NCBI GenBank assembly: GCA_946500425.1
Contig: CAMMVQ010000014.1
Span: 1-33,744 of the forward strand
Reading direction: 5' to 3'
Length of the DNA stretch: 33,744 nt
Source: an uncultured Mollicutes bacterium
Lineage (GTDB): Bacteria > Bacillota_I > Bacilli_A > RF39 > UBA660
This document shows, one piece after another, positions 22,950 through 32,249 of this stretch. Under the pieces are notes generated by a model. That model saw nothing but the letters and a program-made list of their open reading frames with translations, ran no database searches and was not told the DNA's origin. Positions within the stretch are counted from its first letter, which is position 1; the number at the start of each line of letters is the position of its first letter. The translations under genes and the position numbers were made by a program.

Positions 22950-24305
22950 TCTGACCCTGGTTCTTCTAGTGGCGATATAGTTGAAAAAGATTACACTTTA
23001 AAGATTGCAAATTACATGTATAATCGCTTTAAAGAACTTGGTATCCCAACTTTTATTACCAGAACTGGTGATACCACATTAAATCCTACTGATAGAATAA
23101 ACACCATAAGACCTTACGTAACAAGTAGTGATGATATAGTTATTTCTAATCATTTAAATGCTGGTGGTGGTGATGGTGCTGAAGTTGTATACGCATTACG
23201 TAATAATGATACTTTAGCTAGAAGCATCTTGGATAATATAGAATCTACTGGTCAAAACATAAGAAAATGGTATCAAAGAAAATTGCCATCTGATTCAAGT
23301 AAAGACTATTATTATATAATAAGAAATACTTCGCCAGCAGAATCAGTGCTAGTTGAATACGCATTTTTAGATTCTCCAAAAGATGACAGGCAACAAATAA
23401 AAAATGATTGGGAGAAATGGGCCGAAGCGGTTGTTAAAGCAGTTGCGGAATATAAAGGGTATAATTATTCGGCACCTGGTGAAAACACCGTAAATGATAC
23501 TTATACCGTTCAACGTGGTGATAGTTTGTGGTCGATTGCAAAAAGATTTAACGTTGGGGTAAGCGAACTTAAAAGTGCTAATAATTTAAAGTCTAATTTA
23601 ATAAGTGTAGGTCAACAACTAGTTATTCCTGGTGTACCACCATCAAACCAAACAAATACTACTTACGTGGTTCAGAAAGGTGATAGCTTGTGGTCAATAG
23701 CAAGTGCTAATAATACCACGGTAGATGAAATTGCAAATTTAAATGATTTGGATACTAACACCATTTATGTTGGGCAAGTTTTACAAATTCCTAATTCTGG
23801 TGATTTAGTAGATCAACCAAGTGGTGATACGGTTTATGTTGTACAGCGTGGTGATAGTTTGTGGTCGATAGCGCAAAGATATGGAGTTAGTGTAAACGCG
23901 CTTAGAAATAAAAATAATTTAACGAGTGACGTATTAAGTGTTGGGCAAACATTAGTAATACCAGCAGACCCAGAAAGTACTGGAGAAGATGATTTCGTTA
24001 GCGACAGCGAAACTACGTACGTAGTAAAAGTAGGAGATTCGCTTTACTCGGTAGCTAATAGTTACGGAATTAGTGTTGATGAGCTAAAAAGGGCTAACGG
24101 CATCATGGGAGATATAATTACGGTTGGACAGATTTTAACCATCCCACAAGCTCAGAATTCTACTTCAAATTTATACGTTGTAAAACGTGGTGATAGCTTA
24201 TGGTCTATTTCTCAAAAATTCGGAGTTAGCGTTAATTCAATTAGGATGATAAATAATTTAAGCTCTGACGTATTAAGTATTGGCCAAACGTTAATAATAC
24301 CATAA
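22941..24305 (+). pseudogene. 3' part of N-acetylmuramoyl-L-alanine amidase with five LysM repeats
   Basis: From 22941 the frame reads HGGSDPGSSSGDIVEKDYTLKI and on without interruption. It holds the rest of the Amidase_3 domain (Zn-ligand Glu in VEKDY, His in ISNHLNAGG, catalytic Glu in VLVEYAF) and five LysM repeats of the YVVQRGDSLWSIA type, ending in TLIIP. LysM domains bind peptidoglycan; the enzyme cuts the MurNAc-L-Ala bond. No start codon or SD precedes the catalytic part here; the first ATG is 23016. Joined to 13618-13647 it would be about 464 residues. It may be silent until the element excises. Confidence 0.92.
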
Positions 24306-24333
24306 AAAAACTTATCAATTGATAAGTTTTTTT
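24304..24333. terminator. Bidirectional terminator
   Basis: Palindrome ACTTATCAATTGATAAGT flanked by A and T runs, between the convergent amidase and SleB-type genes. Confidence 0.88.
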
Positions 24334-24757
24334 AGTATAATTCTTTGCATACTCCTTCGGCTGGCTCGTAAAAACAGTGGTTTTTATATCTTCCCGCGTT
24401 AGCTTGATTAAACCAGGTTGTTTTGCATGTGTTTCCACTTCCTGGCGCGTAAAACCATAGGGAATTCGTAGCAGGATGAAAGTATTCACCCCTAATTACT
24501 CGTTTAGCTAAATTTTTTTCAGCCGTAGTTGATGAGCTTTGAAAAAGAGCACTATCAGTTCCCGAGAATCCTCCTGGGGACTGGTAAACCATGTCAGTTA
24601 TGGTTCTTACGTCCTTAAAATCAAGACAATTGGCTATTACTCGGTTAATCCCAACATTACCTACCATCAGCATTCCTAAATTTCCTTCTCCTAAGGCTTC
24701 GGCTCTCATTAACCTGGCAAGTAAATCTAATTCTTTTTCGGTATATTTAACTACCAT
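24332..24757 (-). CDS. SleB/CwlJ-type cell wall hydrolase
   Basis: The likely start is the ATG at 24757, since GGGTGAT lies just upstream on the minus strand; this gives 141 residues. It matches the Hydrolase_2 domain of spore cortex-lytic enzymes: LLARLMRAEALGEG with the catalytic Glu, GMLMVGNVGINRV, then YQSPGGFSG and NSLWFYAPG. No LysM or signal peptide is present. Members cleave peptidoglycan glycan strands; a role in germination is not implied here because no other sporulation gene is in view. It is surrounded by amidase-like LysM genes. Confidence 0.85.
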   Translation of the reverse strand: MVVKYTEKELDLLARLMRAEALGEGNLGMLMVGNVGINRVIANCLDFKDVRTITDMVYQSPGGFSGTDSALFQSSSTTAEKNLAKRVIRGEYFHPATNSLWFYAPGSGNTCKTTWFNQANAGRYKNHCFYEPAEGVCKELY

Positions 24758-24782
24758 ATAATCACCCATTATACTATATGCA

Positions 24783-24809
24783 TAAAAAAAGAAAAACTTT
24801 AGTTTTTCT
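24783..24809 (-). terminator. Minus-strand terminator
   Basis: Stem AGAAAAACT / AGTTTTTCT followed on the minus strand by a T7 run, downstream of the small membrane protein and overlapping its end. Confidence 0.75.
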
Positions 24810-24981
24810 CTTGCACGTTTACGTTGTTTTCCTTAATATCTTCATTGTTAGCTTTGTTATATGCCATTATAATTGATATTACAAGAAATACTATTCCCAA
24901 AATAATGAAGACTACGTCACGTGTTATTCTTTGTCTTAGTTGTTTTTCTTTAGCTTCTTTAACTTGTTTTTCAAAAGTCAT
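24799..24981 (-). CDS. Small single-helix membrane protein
   Basis: A 60-residue protein: basic amphipathic N-terminus (KQVKEAKEKQLRQR), one hydrophobic helix (about 22-40, DVVFIILGIVFLVISIIMAY) and an Asn/Glu-rich tail. AGGTGG precedes the ATG and a terminator follows, supporting expression. No family recognised. Confidence 0.6.
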   Translation of the reverse strand: MTFEKQVKEAKEKQLRQRITRDVVFIILGIVFLVISIIMAYNKANNEDIKENNVNVQEKN

Positions 24982-25035
24982 TTAACCACCTCATTAATTA
25001 TATAATAACATATATTTTAAAGTGGATAAACATTA

Positions 25036-26235
25036 TTATGCGGTTATTAGAAGTTTTTGACCAATAGAAAGAAGGTCGGTTGTAAGGTTATTAAGTTTTT
25101 TAATTTCTGCTACGGTAGTGTTATATTCATTTGCTATTAGCCATAAACTATCTCCTTTTTTAACAACGTATGTTATGTAACTGCTAGAGCTTGGAATGAT
25201 TAATTCTTGTCCTATTGAAAGTAAGTTAGACGTTAAGTTATTAACCTTTTTAATTTCGTCTACCGTTGTATCGTAACGGTTTGCGATTAGCCATAAGCTA
25301 TCTCCCTTTTTTACCGTGTATTTTATTTGATTTGTGTTTTCTTGAGTTGGAATAATTAATTCTTGACCAATAGAAAGAAGATTAGAAGTAATGTTGTTAG
25401 CTTTTTTAATTGCCTCTACCGTAGTATTATTTTGGTTTGCAATTTTCCATAAACTATCACCTTTTTTTACAATGTATATATTTTCGTTATTCCCCTGTGT
25501 GTTATCACCATCATTATTTTTTGTTGGTAATCTTAATAATTGACCGATAGCAAGCGTGTTAGACGTTAAGTTGTTTATTTTTTTTAATTCATCAACGCTG
25601 GTATTAAACTTACTTGCGATTGCCCATAAGCTATCACCCTTTTTTACGACGTAATAATCCTCTTCATTTGCTGGGTAATAAGTTACCCCCGTGTAATCCG
25701 CTATTGCCTTTACTACACCCTCCGCCAAACTTTCGTAGTTATTTTTAATTAGTTCGGCATCTTTTGTGGATAAAACGGAGCCGTAATCAATGATGATGGT
25801 TTGGTTATTAGCGGTGTTTCTAATTAGATACTCATCATCTAAAGAGGTATCATCGCTGTTTCTTAGCTGGTAATATTTATTCACGGTTTGACCGGCATTT
25901 TCTAGTTCTGAAGCTATTTCGGAAGCTAACCTGCTATTATTTCTTAACGGGTAAATTATTTCTGCACCACTCGTATTTGTTCCGTTTAAACGGTTAGAAA
26001 TTACGATGATGTTATTACCGGTTCCGTATTTATTTTTAATTATATTTACTCTTTCTTGTAGTGTTAGTGTTTCGTCACTATCTCTTACTAAAAAATTATC
26101 TATTCCAAGTTCGGTTAAACGATTATTAATGTACTTTGATATTAATAAATTATAATCTTTTTCGGTTATTCCGTTTCCGATGCTCCCCGAACTATTTCCT
26201 CCTTCTTCGGCATTAATAGCAACCTTATAAGCCAT
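25036..26235 (-). CDS. Amidase_3-like LysM protein with substituted active site
   Basis: This 399-residue protein aligns along its length with the split amidase: [46 protein letters not shown], and four LysM repeats ([14 protein letters not shown] type) from about residue 193. But the catalytic positions differ: DAGHGG is NAEEGG (His to Glu), ISNHLN is ISNRLN (His to Arg) and VEYAF is IDYGS (Glu to Asp). Two of three Zn ligands are thus lost, so hydrolysis is unlikely; it may be a wall-binding or decoy/regulatory pseudo-amidase. AGGAGG precedes the ATG; the frame is intact and the LysM repeats are well kept, so it is not simply decaying. Confidence 0.85.
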   Translation of the reverse strand: MAYKVAINAEEGGNSSGSIGNGITEKDYNLLISKYINNRLTELGIDNFLVRDSDETLTLQERVNIIKNKYGTGNNIIVISNRLNGTNTSGAEIIYPLRNNSRLASEIASELENAGQTVNKYYQLRNSDDTSLDDEYLIRNTANNQTIIIDYGSVLSTKDAELIKNNYESLAEGVVKAIADYTGVTYYPANEEDYYVVKKGDSLWAIASKFNTSVDELKKINNLTSNTLAIGQLLRLPTKNNDGDNTQGNNENIYIVKKGDSLWKIANQNNTTVEAIKKANNITSNLLSIGQELIIPTQENTNQIKYTVKKGDSLWLIANRYDTTVDEIKKVNNLTSNLLSIGQELIIPSSSSYITYVVKKGDSLWLIANEYNTTVAEIKKLNNLTTDLLSIGQKLLITA

Positions 26236-26310
26236 GTTATTTCCTCCTAAGATATTTTATGTAAATAAAATCAAAATAAAACAAATATAATTATGGTGTG
26301 GAGGTGGATT

Positions 26311-27003
26311 ATGTTAGCAATAGTAGCATCTGGTAATGATTGTGTAGATGAGTTTTTAAGAAAAGTTCCAAAAGAAACATGTAAGGCTCCGATAGGTACT
26401 AAAATTTATAAATGTAACTATAAAGGCCATGATTTTCTTGTTATGGTTACTGGATATGGAAAATTAAACATTGGCGCTTCTTTAATGTATCTTACCCAAA
26501 ATTATCCGGTAAAAGTCTTATTTAACATTGGTAGCGCGGGAAGTATATCTGATACAAATGAAATTTTTTGCGCATTAATTCCGAAGGGGGTATTGTCATT
26601 TGACGTAGACTTTACCCAAATAGGATATTTTCCAGCACAAATTCCGGGAGAAAAGAAGCACCTTTTTGAGGCTAACGAGGATTTGATAGATTGCGCCAAA
26701 AGAGCTTGTGACTTATGCGGTAATAATTATTCTAATGATTTTTTAGCGTCTTCGGATATGTTTGTTTGTGATAACCGTTTAGCGATGAGTATTAGAAGGG
26801 AATATGCTGCGGGTGCCGTTGATTGTGAGGCTTCTTGCGTGGGACAGTTTGCTTATCAAAATGGTATAGCGTTTGTCTGCGTCAAAGTTATTTCTAATTT
26901 TGCTAATAATAATGCAGTAAGACAATTTAGAATGTATGATGAGCAGGCCAAAATAAACGTTCAAAAAATAGCCTATAAGTTTTTAAAAGAATATTATGAG
27001 TAG
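26311..27003 (+). CDS. MTA/SAH nucleosidase-like protein with altered catalytic residues
   Basis: ATG 26311 has GGAGGTGG 5 bases upstream; 230 residues. The fold is the PNP/UDP phosphorylase superfamily, closest to methylthioadenosine/S-adenosylhomocysteine nucleosidase: VTGYGKLNIGAS, NIGSAGSIS, ASSDMF and VDCEASCVGQFA with Glu173 (ribose-binding). However, the catalytic Asp of RAISD is Asn196 in KVISN, and the AMEEE near the start is ASGND. It may have changed substrate or lost activity. It is not part of an obvious SAM-recycling operon; TspO follows after 42 bp. Confidence 0.75.
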   Translation: MLAIVASGNDCVDEFLRKVPKETCKAPIGTKIYKCNYKGHDFLVMVTGYGKLNIGASLMYLTQNYPVKVLFNIGSAGSISDTNEIFCALIPKGVLSFDVDFTQIGYFPAQIPGEKKHLFEANEDLIDCAKRACDLCGNNYSNDFLASSDMFVCDNRLAMSIRREYAAGAVDCEASCVGQFAYQNGIAFVCVKVISNFANNNAVRQFRMYDEQAKINVQKIAYKFLKEYYE

Positions 27004-27045
27004 TATAAAAATTAGATTTTTAAATAAAATAGTAATGGTGATATT

Positions 27046-27507
27046 GTGAAAATAAATTGGAAAAGATTAATTATGATTATACTTATTACTTTTATCGTAG
27101 GAAGCTTCTTTAGTATCTTTACGATGAATAACATGGACACTTATAAAGAACTTTCAAAGCCGTTTGAGGTTCCGGCAATATTGTTTCCCATAGTTTGGTC
27201 CGTTTTGTACCTTTTAATGAGTATTTCCTGTTATATCGTATCCGTTTCAAATGATAAAAGCAGAAACAAAGCTCTAACGGTTTATGGCGTTCAGTTAGCG
27301 TTTAATTCGCTTTGGAGTTTAATATTTTTTGGATTTGGAAATTACATCTTAGCTTTTATTTGGATTATCATATTAGACGTTTTAATTATTTATATGATAA
27401 TAGAGTTTTATAAAGTTAATAAAACCGCGGGCTTACTACAGATTCCATATTTACTATGGGCATTATTTGCCAGCTATTTAAATCTTATGATAGCAATAAT
27501 GAACTAG
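27046..27507 (+). CDS. TspO/MBR family membrane protein
   Basis: A 153-residue five-helix membrane protein with family features: KPFEVPAILFPIVWSVLYLLMSIS, LAFNSLWSLIFFG and LLWALFASYLN. TspO proteins bind porphyrins, cholesterol-like ligands and benzodiazepines; bacterial roles are in tetrapyrrole or stress signalling. The start codon is GTG 27046; no strong SD is visible, only GGTGATATT. It ends at a terminator that overlaps its stop codon. Confidence 0.88.
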   Translation: MKINWKRLIMIILITFIVGSFFSIFTMNNMDTYKELSKPFEVPAILFPIVWSVLYLLMSISCYIVSVSNDKSRNKALTVYGVQLAFNSLWSLIFFGFGNYILAFIWIIILDVLIIYMIIEFYKVNKTAGLLQIPYLLWALFASYLNLMIAIMN

Positions 27508-27524
27508 CAAGTAGCTAGTTTTTT
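27502..27524 (+). terminator. Terminator of the tspO gene
   Basis: AACTAGC / GCTAGTT with loop AAGTA and a T6 run; the stop codon TAG is inside the left arm. Confidence 0.85.
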
Positions 27525-27597
27525 AAGTTTTGTACTATTTTTTGTGCTATTTTACTAAAAATGTTATATAATATATCACACGGGTAGGGTGATTTGG

Positions 27598-28299
27598 ATG
27601 AAGTACATAGAATTTAAGAATGTCAATAAGATTTATCAAATGGGAGAAGTTAGTATAAAAGCGCTTAATAAAACTTCGTTTGAAATAGATAAGGGAGAGC
27701 TAGTTGTTATATTAGGGCCATCAGGAGCGGGAAAAACTACTTGTCTTAACATTTTGGGTGGCATGGATTCAGCAACCTCAGGAACTGTTTTGGTTGATGG
27801 TAAGGACATAACCAAGTATAACAATAAAGAATTAATCATGTATCGAAGAAATGACATTGGTTTTGTTTTTCAGTTTTATAATTTGGTTCAGAATTTAACA
27901 GCCCTGGAAAACGTGGAATTAGCGGTTCAGCTATGCAAGGACCATTTAAATCCCGAAACCATCTTAAAAAAGGTGGGACTTAAGGAAAGGATGAATAACT
28001 TTCCTTCTCAATTGTCTGGGGGAGAGCAACAACGTGTTGCAATCGCTCGTGCCATTGCTAAAAATCCGAAGTTACTTTTGTGTGACGAGCCAACTGGTGC
28101 CCTTGATTATAAAACCGGAAAACAAATATTAAAGCTTTTGGAATCTACGTGTCGTAACGAAAAGATGACGGTTATAATAATTACTCATAACGCGGCGATT
28201 GCACCAATGGCAGATAAGATAATAAAGTTCAAAAATGGTGGGGTAGAGGACGTTATTATCAATGAAAAACCAAAAAGCATCGATGAAATAGAGTGGTAG
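27598..28299 (+). CDS. ABC transporter ATPase, MacB/LolD type
   Basis: ATG 27598 is preferred (GGGTGAT just upstream). The 233-residue ATPase has Walker [11 protein letters not shown]-loop [15 protein letters not shown], signature LSGGEQQR, Walker [13 protein letters not shown] and the H-loop IIITHN. This matches the MacB/LolD/FtsE-type subfamily that powers mechanotransmission permeases rather than import. The FtsX-like permease starts two bases after the stop, so the two form one exporter. Confidence 0.95.
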   Translation: MKYIEFKNVNKIYQMGEVSIKALNKTSFEIDKGELVVILGPSGAGKTTCLNILGGMDSATSGTVLVDGKDITKYNNKELIMYRRNDIGFVFQFYNLVQNLTALENVELAVQLCKDHLNPETILKKVGLKERMNNFPSQLSGGEQQRVAIARAIAKNPKLLLCDEPTGALDYKTGKQILKLLESTCRNEKMTVIIITHNAAIAPMADKIIKFKNGGVEDVIINEKPKSIDEIEW

Positions 28300-28300
28300 C

Positions 28301-31300
28301 ATGATGAAAAAAAACAGAATTACAACCACCAGTGTAAGAGAAATAAGGTCAACCTTTAAAAGGTTTTTATCACTTTTAATAATGAGTCTTTTAGGTGTTG
28401 GAGTGTTTGTTGGAATACAAGCTACTGCTCCAGACATGATTAACTCATTAGATAAGTATTATGATGAAAATAACGCCTACGATATAAAACTTTTATCAAC
28501 TTTGGGAATTACTGATGATGATATAGATTACTTAAACACTCTAACGTGGGTAGATAAAGCTTTTGGTTCTCACTCAAAAGATGTTTTATTTAAAACTAAC
28601 GAAAGTGAGTACGTCATAAAAATAATAGGATTAACTAGCGATATAAATAAAGTATCTTTATTAGAGGGTAGGATGCCTAAAAGTGAAAATGAAATCGTTG
28701 TTGAGTCATCTATGTTAAAGAAAAATAATTTAAAAATAGGTGATTTCATAACCATAGACGACGATGATTTGAAATCACGAAAATTAACTATAACCGGAAC
28801 CGTTAAAAGTAGTTTATATATTACCAATCAAACCACTACCACGGACCGTGGAAACACTAATTTGGGTACTGGTAAAATTAGTTATTACGCTTATGTTATG
28901 GATGATGCCTTTAAAATGGATTATTATACTGAAAGTTATGTTTTAGTAAAAGATGCTAAAAAATATGTTACTAATGATAAGGATTACGTAAATGCGATAG
29001 ATAATTCATTAAAAGAAATTAATAAGGGAAAGTCATCAAGAGAAAAAATAAGGTATGATCAAATATATAATCAAGTTAATGACGAGATAAAAAAACAAGA
29101 AAATAAAGGTTTCGAAGAATTAAGTTTTTATGAAAGAAAACTTAATGATGCTAATAACGAATTAAAAAATGGACAAGCACAGCTTAAAAACGCTAAAAAT
29201 ACCTTGATAAAAAGTGCTGAATTGTTGGATAGCAATAAAGAAAAATTGGTTTTCGCAAAGATGGAGTTAGATAACGCAAAGAATACTTTGGATGAATCTA
29301 AAAAGAAAATAGATTATGGTTATGAACTTTTAAGTGAGGAATTAGAAAATTATAATCTTGATTTGAATAAGTTGGATAAAATATCTTTTGTCATGGATAA
29401 TCCTTCAAAAGAAAACGTTATATCAATCATTCCAAATGACCTAGAAAATTATGATGAAATTATTAAACTTATTGATAGAGTTTATGAACTTGGATTAGAT
29501 GAACAAATAGCTCAAATAATAGATAATCCTTTAATACTTGATAATCTTGTCTCAATGATTCCCAAGGATGATCCTAATTATGAGAAGATAAGTAATCTTG
29601 TAAATGTTGCCAAAGAAATTATTACGGAATTAAAGGAAGCTAAACAAACCAAAGAAAAACTTGATTTAGCAAACATTGCTTATTTATCAGGTAAAGAGGA
29701 ATACGATTTAAAATATGCCGACTATCAAAACGGTTTACAATTATATAATAAAGCGTTAAAAGAATATCAAAGCGGGTTAGGAAAATATAATGAGTCTTAT
29801 AACAAATATAATAATAATCTTAATTTATATAACGAAATGGTTCAAGAATATAACGCTAGTAAAAGCTTCTTTGAAAGTGAAATAAATAATGCTAAAGAAA
29901 AACTAAACCAGATACCACAAGCTACTTGGTATGTTTATGATAGATTAGATAATTCTGAATATTCTAATTACATTGATGATACAAAGAGTATTTCTAATTT
30001 GTCTAAAGTTTTTCCAACTGTATTCTTTATTGTGGCGGTTTTAATAAGTCTAATTTCTATGTCACGAATGGTTGAGGATGACCGTACGCAAATTGGAACT
30101 TTAAAATCTTTAGGTTTTAGCAACAAGCATATTTTGTTTAAGTATTTACTATATTCTGGAATAGCTACCATATTTGGTGGTATAATTGGTTCTATTTTAG
30201 GCTTTTTTATCATTCCTAAGTTAATATGGAACATTTATGCCATGCTTTTTGATATTCCAAACTTCGTAATCAAATATGATTTAACTTACATGATTGTTGG
30301 TATTGTTATTGCGATTGTGTGTATATGTGGTACAACATTATTAACCGTTATAAAAGTAGTGAGAGAAAAGCCTTCGGATTTAATGAGACCAAAGGCTCCA
30401 AAAGCGGGTAAAAGGGTCTTGATTGAAAGGATACCTTTCATATGGAGACGGATAAAATTTTCTAATAAGGTAACTATTAGAAATTTATTTAGGTACAAAA
30501 AAAGAGTTTTAATGACCGTGGTTGGAATATTGGGGTGTACTTCTCTTATGTTATCCGGATTTGGTTTAAGAGATTCAATAGTTGATATTCCTAAAACTCA
30601 ATATGGTAAAGTTTTTAACTTTGATGATATGATTTATCTTGAAAGCTCTGTTACCGAAGAAGAAATAAATAATATTTTTAATGATAAAAGGATAAAAAGT
30701 TATACGGTAACAAACATGGTAACTGGTTTTGCAGAAGATTATAGTATTAATATTTTTGTTCCGGATAATGTTAATGAACTTAGTAATACAATGAAGTTAA
30801 ACGAACTTAATACTGGTAGAACACTTAACATAAAAGATAACGAAGTAATTATTTCCGATAAATTGTCTCAGCTAACCGGTAAGAATAAGGGAGATTATAT
30901 TACCATTAAAGACAATGATGGAAATAATCACGAATTTAAGATTTCTGCCGTATGTGAAAACTACGTTGGACATTATGTATTCATGAATAAAAAAACTTAT
31001 GAATCAAATATTGATGATTATCATACTAACGTGGTATACATAAGATTGAGTAACTTAAAGGAAGAACAAAACGTATTAAAAGATATCATGAAAAATGATA
31101 ATGTTATGAGTACTATGTCTATGTCTTCTACGATTAAGACGGTGGATGACATGTTAAAATCACTTGATAGTGTAGTGTTTATATTGATTATTTTGTCTGC
31201 TATCTTATCATTTGTTGTTTTATATAACTTATCGTACATAAACATTAGCGAAAGAAAAAGGGAAATAGCTACTTTAAAAGTGTTGGGGTTTAAAGATAAA

Positions 31301-31564
31301 GAAGTTGATAATTACATAACTAAAGAAAACATAATATTAACTATTATAGGAATTATATTTGGATTATTATTTGGTGTTATATTAACTAATTTTATAATAA
31401 ATACGGTTGAAATTGAAATGGTTAGATTCATCCATCACATTAATATAATAAGTTTTGTTTATTCAGCTTTAATGACCATTATATTTACCGTTATAGTAAA
31501 TTTCATTACTCATTTTACCTTGAAGAAAATAAACATGATAGATTCCTTAAAAAGTGTAGAATAA
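28301..31564 (+). CDS. FtsX-like ABC permease with large coiled-coil extracellular domain
   Basis: The 1087-residue protein has an N-terminal transmembrane helix (about 23-42), a first extracellular part with a long helical/coiled-coil region (about 245-355 and 440-570; many Asn/Lys/Leu heptads), three helices (about 590-690, with FtsX core LISMSRMVEDDRTQIGTLKSLGFS), a further helix (about 745-765), a second extracellular domain and a terminal FtsX block (about 985-1085, ERKREIATLKVLGFKDKE). The duplicated FtsX core is typical of Bacillota peptide/lipid-linked exporters. Substrate cannot be read. It shares the operon with its ATPase and ends at a strong terminator. Confidence 0.92.
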   Translation: MMKKNRITTTSVREIRSTFKRFLSLLIMSLLGVGVFVGIQATAPDMINSLDKYYDENNAYDIKLLSTLGITDDDIDYLNTLTWVDKAFGSHSKDVLFKTNESEYVIKIIGLTSDINKVSLLEGRMPKSENEIVVESSMLKKNNLKIGDFITIDDDDLKSRKLTITGTVKSSLYITNQTTTTDRGNTNLGTGKISYYAYVMDDAFKMDYYTESYVLVKDAKKYVTNDKDYVNAIDNSLKEINKGKSSREKIRYDQIYNQVNDEIKKQENKGFEELSFYERKLNDANNELKNGQAQLKNAKNTLIKSAELLDSNKEKLVFAKMELDNAKNTLDESKKKIDYGYELLSEELENYNLDLNKLDKISFVMDNPSKENVISIIPNDLENYDEIIKLIDRVYELGLDEQIAQIIDNPLILDNLVSMIPKDDPNYEKISNLVNVAKEIITELKEAKQTKEKLDLANIAYLSGKEEYDLKYADYQNGLQLYNKALKEYQSGLGKYNESYNKYNNNLNLYNEMVQEYNASKSFFESEINNAKEKLNQIPQATWYVYDRLDNSEYSNYIDDTKSISNLSKVFPTVFFIVAVLISLISMSRMVEDDRTQIGTLKSLGFSNKHILFKYLLYSGIATIFGGIIGSILGFFIIPKLIWNIYAMLFDIPNFVIKYDLTYMIVGIVIAIVCICGTTLLTVIKVVREKPSDLMRPKAPKAGKRVLIERIPFIWRRIKFSNKVTIRNLFRYKKRVLMTVVGILGCTSLMLSGFGLRDSIVDIPKTQYGKVFNFDDMIYLESSVTEEEINNIFNDKRIKSYTVTNMVTGFAEDYSINIFVPDNVNELSNTMKLNELNTGRTLNIKDNEVIISDKLSQLTGKNKGDYITIKDNDGNNHEFKISAVCENYVGHYVFMNKKTYESNIDDYHTNVVYIRLSNLKEEQNVLKDIMKNDNVMSTMSMSSTIKTVDDMLKSLDSVVFILIILSAILSFVVLYNLSYINISERKREIATLKVLGFKDKEVDNYITKENIILTIIGIIFGLLFGVILTNFIINTVEIEMVRFIHHINIISFVYSALMTIIFTVIVNFITHFTLKKINMIDSLKSVE

Positions 31565-31598
31565 AAAATAGTTTGCTTTGCTTGCAAACTATTTTTTT
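31564..31598. terminator. Bidirectional terminator
   Basis: 13-bp stem AAAAATAGTTTGC / GCAAACTATTTTT with loop TTTGCTT and T run, between the convergent permease and the minus-strand operon; the stop of the minus gene lies within it. Confidence 0.9.
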
Positions 31599-32248
31599 AA
31601 TATAATTATTGGTGATTTTGCAACTTTATCTATATCAAATGCTGATGAGTCACTATATGACATTTCTCTAAAAGGAATATCTAAATTGGATTGCTTTAAT
31701 TCTTCTGCTATTTTCATGAGACTATTATAATCTCGAACTATTTCTTCATAGTTTTCATCACTTAAAATTTTTAGTTTCAAAGATTCGATAAGAGAAATTA
31801 ATCTTATGTCTACAGCTTTGATTTTATCGGGAGTTATTGTTTCTAATGATACGTATTCATTACCATAATTAGTACTATTTCTAAAAGCTTTAATGTCGCT
31901 AGTTACTGAAAAGTCAACCAAATAACTATTAAATGGATTATATTCATCTTCGTTTTGATATAAGTCTGTTAATCCGAAAACAGATAGAGAAACGCCATTT
32001 CTTCCATTAACATGAGAACTGGTATCATCCATTAATTTAAGAAAAAACTCTGAATAGTTTTTAATTTTTAATTTATTTAATTCATCCAATGATAAAATAC
32101 CATGTTTTATTATTGAGCTTGCTACATTATAGCTTGTATTATGATGATATTTAGCATTTTTTACGTACTTTTTTGATGCTTTAAAATCACTTAGCAAATC
32201 ACATATATATTCTAAGACGTATTTCTTTTGTAATACTATATTGTTCAT
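31589..32248 (-). CDS. Putative ADP-ribosyltransferase-fold protein
   Basis: A 219-residue soluble protein. YHHNTSYNVASSIIKHGILSLDELN (about 34-58, described only) resembles the H-x-T / Ile-x-x-x-Gly-Ile-x-S start of ADP-ribosyltransferase-fold proteins. It is followed by GVSLSVFGL, YLVDFSVTSD and a late Glu in EYVSLETITPDKIKAVDI, where such enzymes place the catalytic Glu. The start lies one base after the acetate kinase stop, so translation is coupled to ackA. Its substrate and activity are unknown. The match is by pattern only; no family name is certain. Confidence 0.35.
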   Translation of the reverse strand: MNNIVLQKKYVLEYICDLLSDFKASKKYVKNAKYHHNTSYNVASSIIKHGILSLDELNKLKIKNYSEFFLKLMDDTSSHVNGRNGVSLSVFGLTDLYQNEDEYNPFNSYLVDFSVTSDIKAFRNSTNYGNEYVSLETITPDKIKAVDIRLISLIESLKLKILSDENYEEIVRDYNSLMKIAEELKQSNLDIPFREMSYSDSSAFDIDKVAKSPIIILKK

Positions 32249-32249
32249 A

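Noticed and set aside
23500..24300. Repetitive coding sequence as DNA repeats or a CRISPR-like array
   Set aside because: The periodicity comes from five LysM protein repeats; nucleotide identity between units is only moderate.
13618..26235. Amidase, SleB-type hydrolase and small membrane protein read as a prophage lysis module
   Set aside because: No phage structural, packaging or replication genes and no holin-endolysin pairing; LysM amidases are normal chromosomal wall enzymes here.
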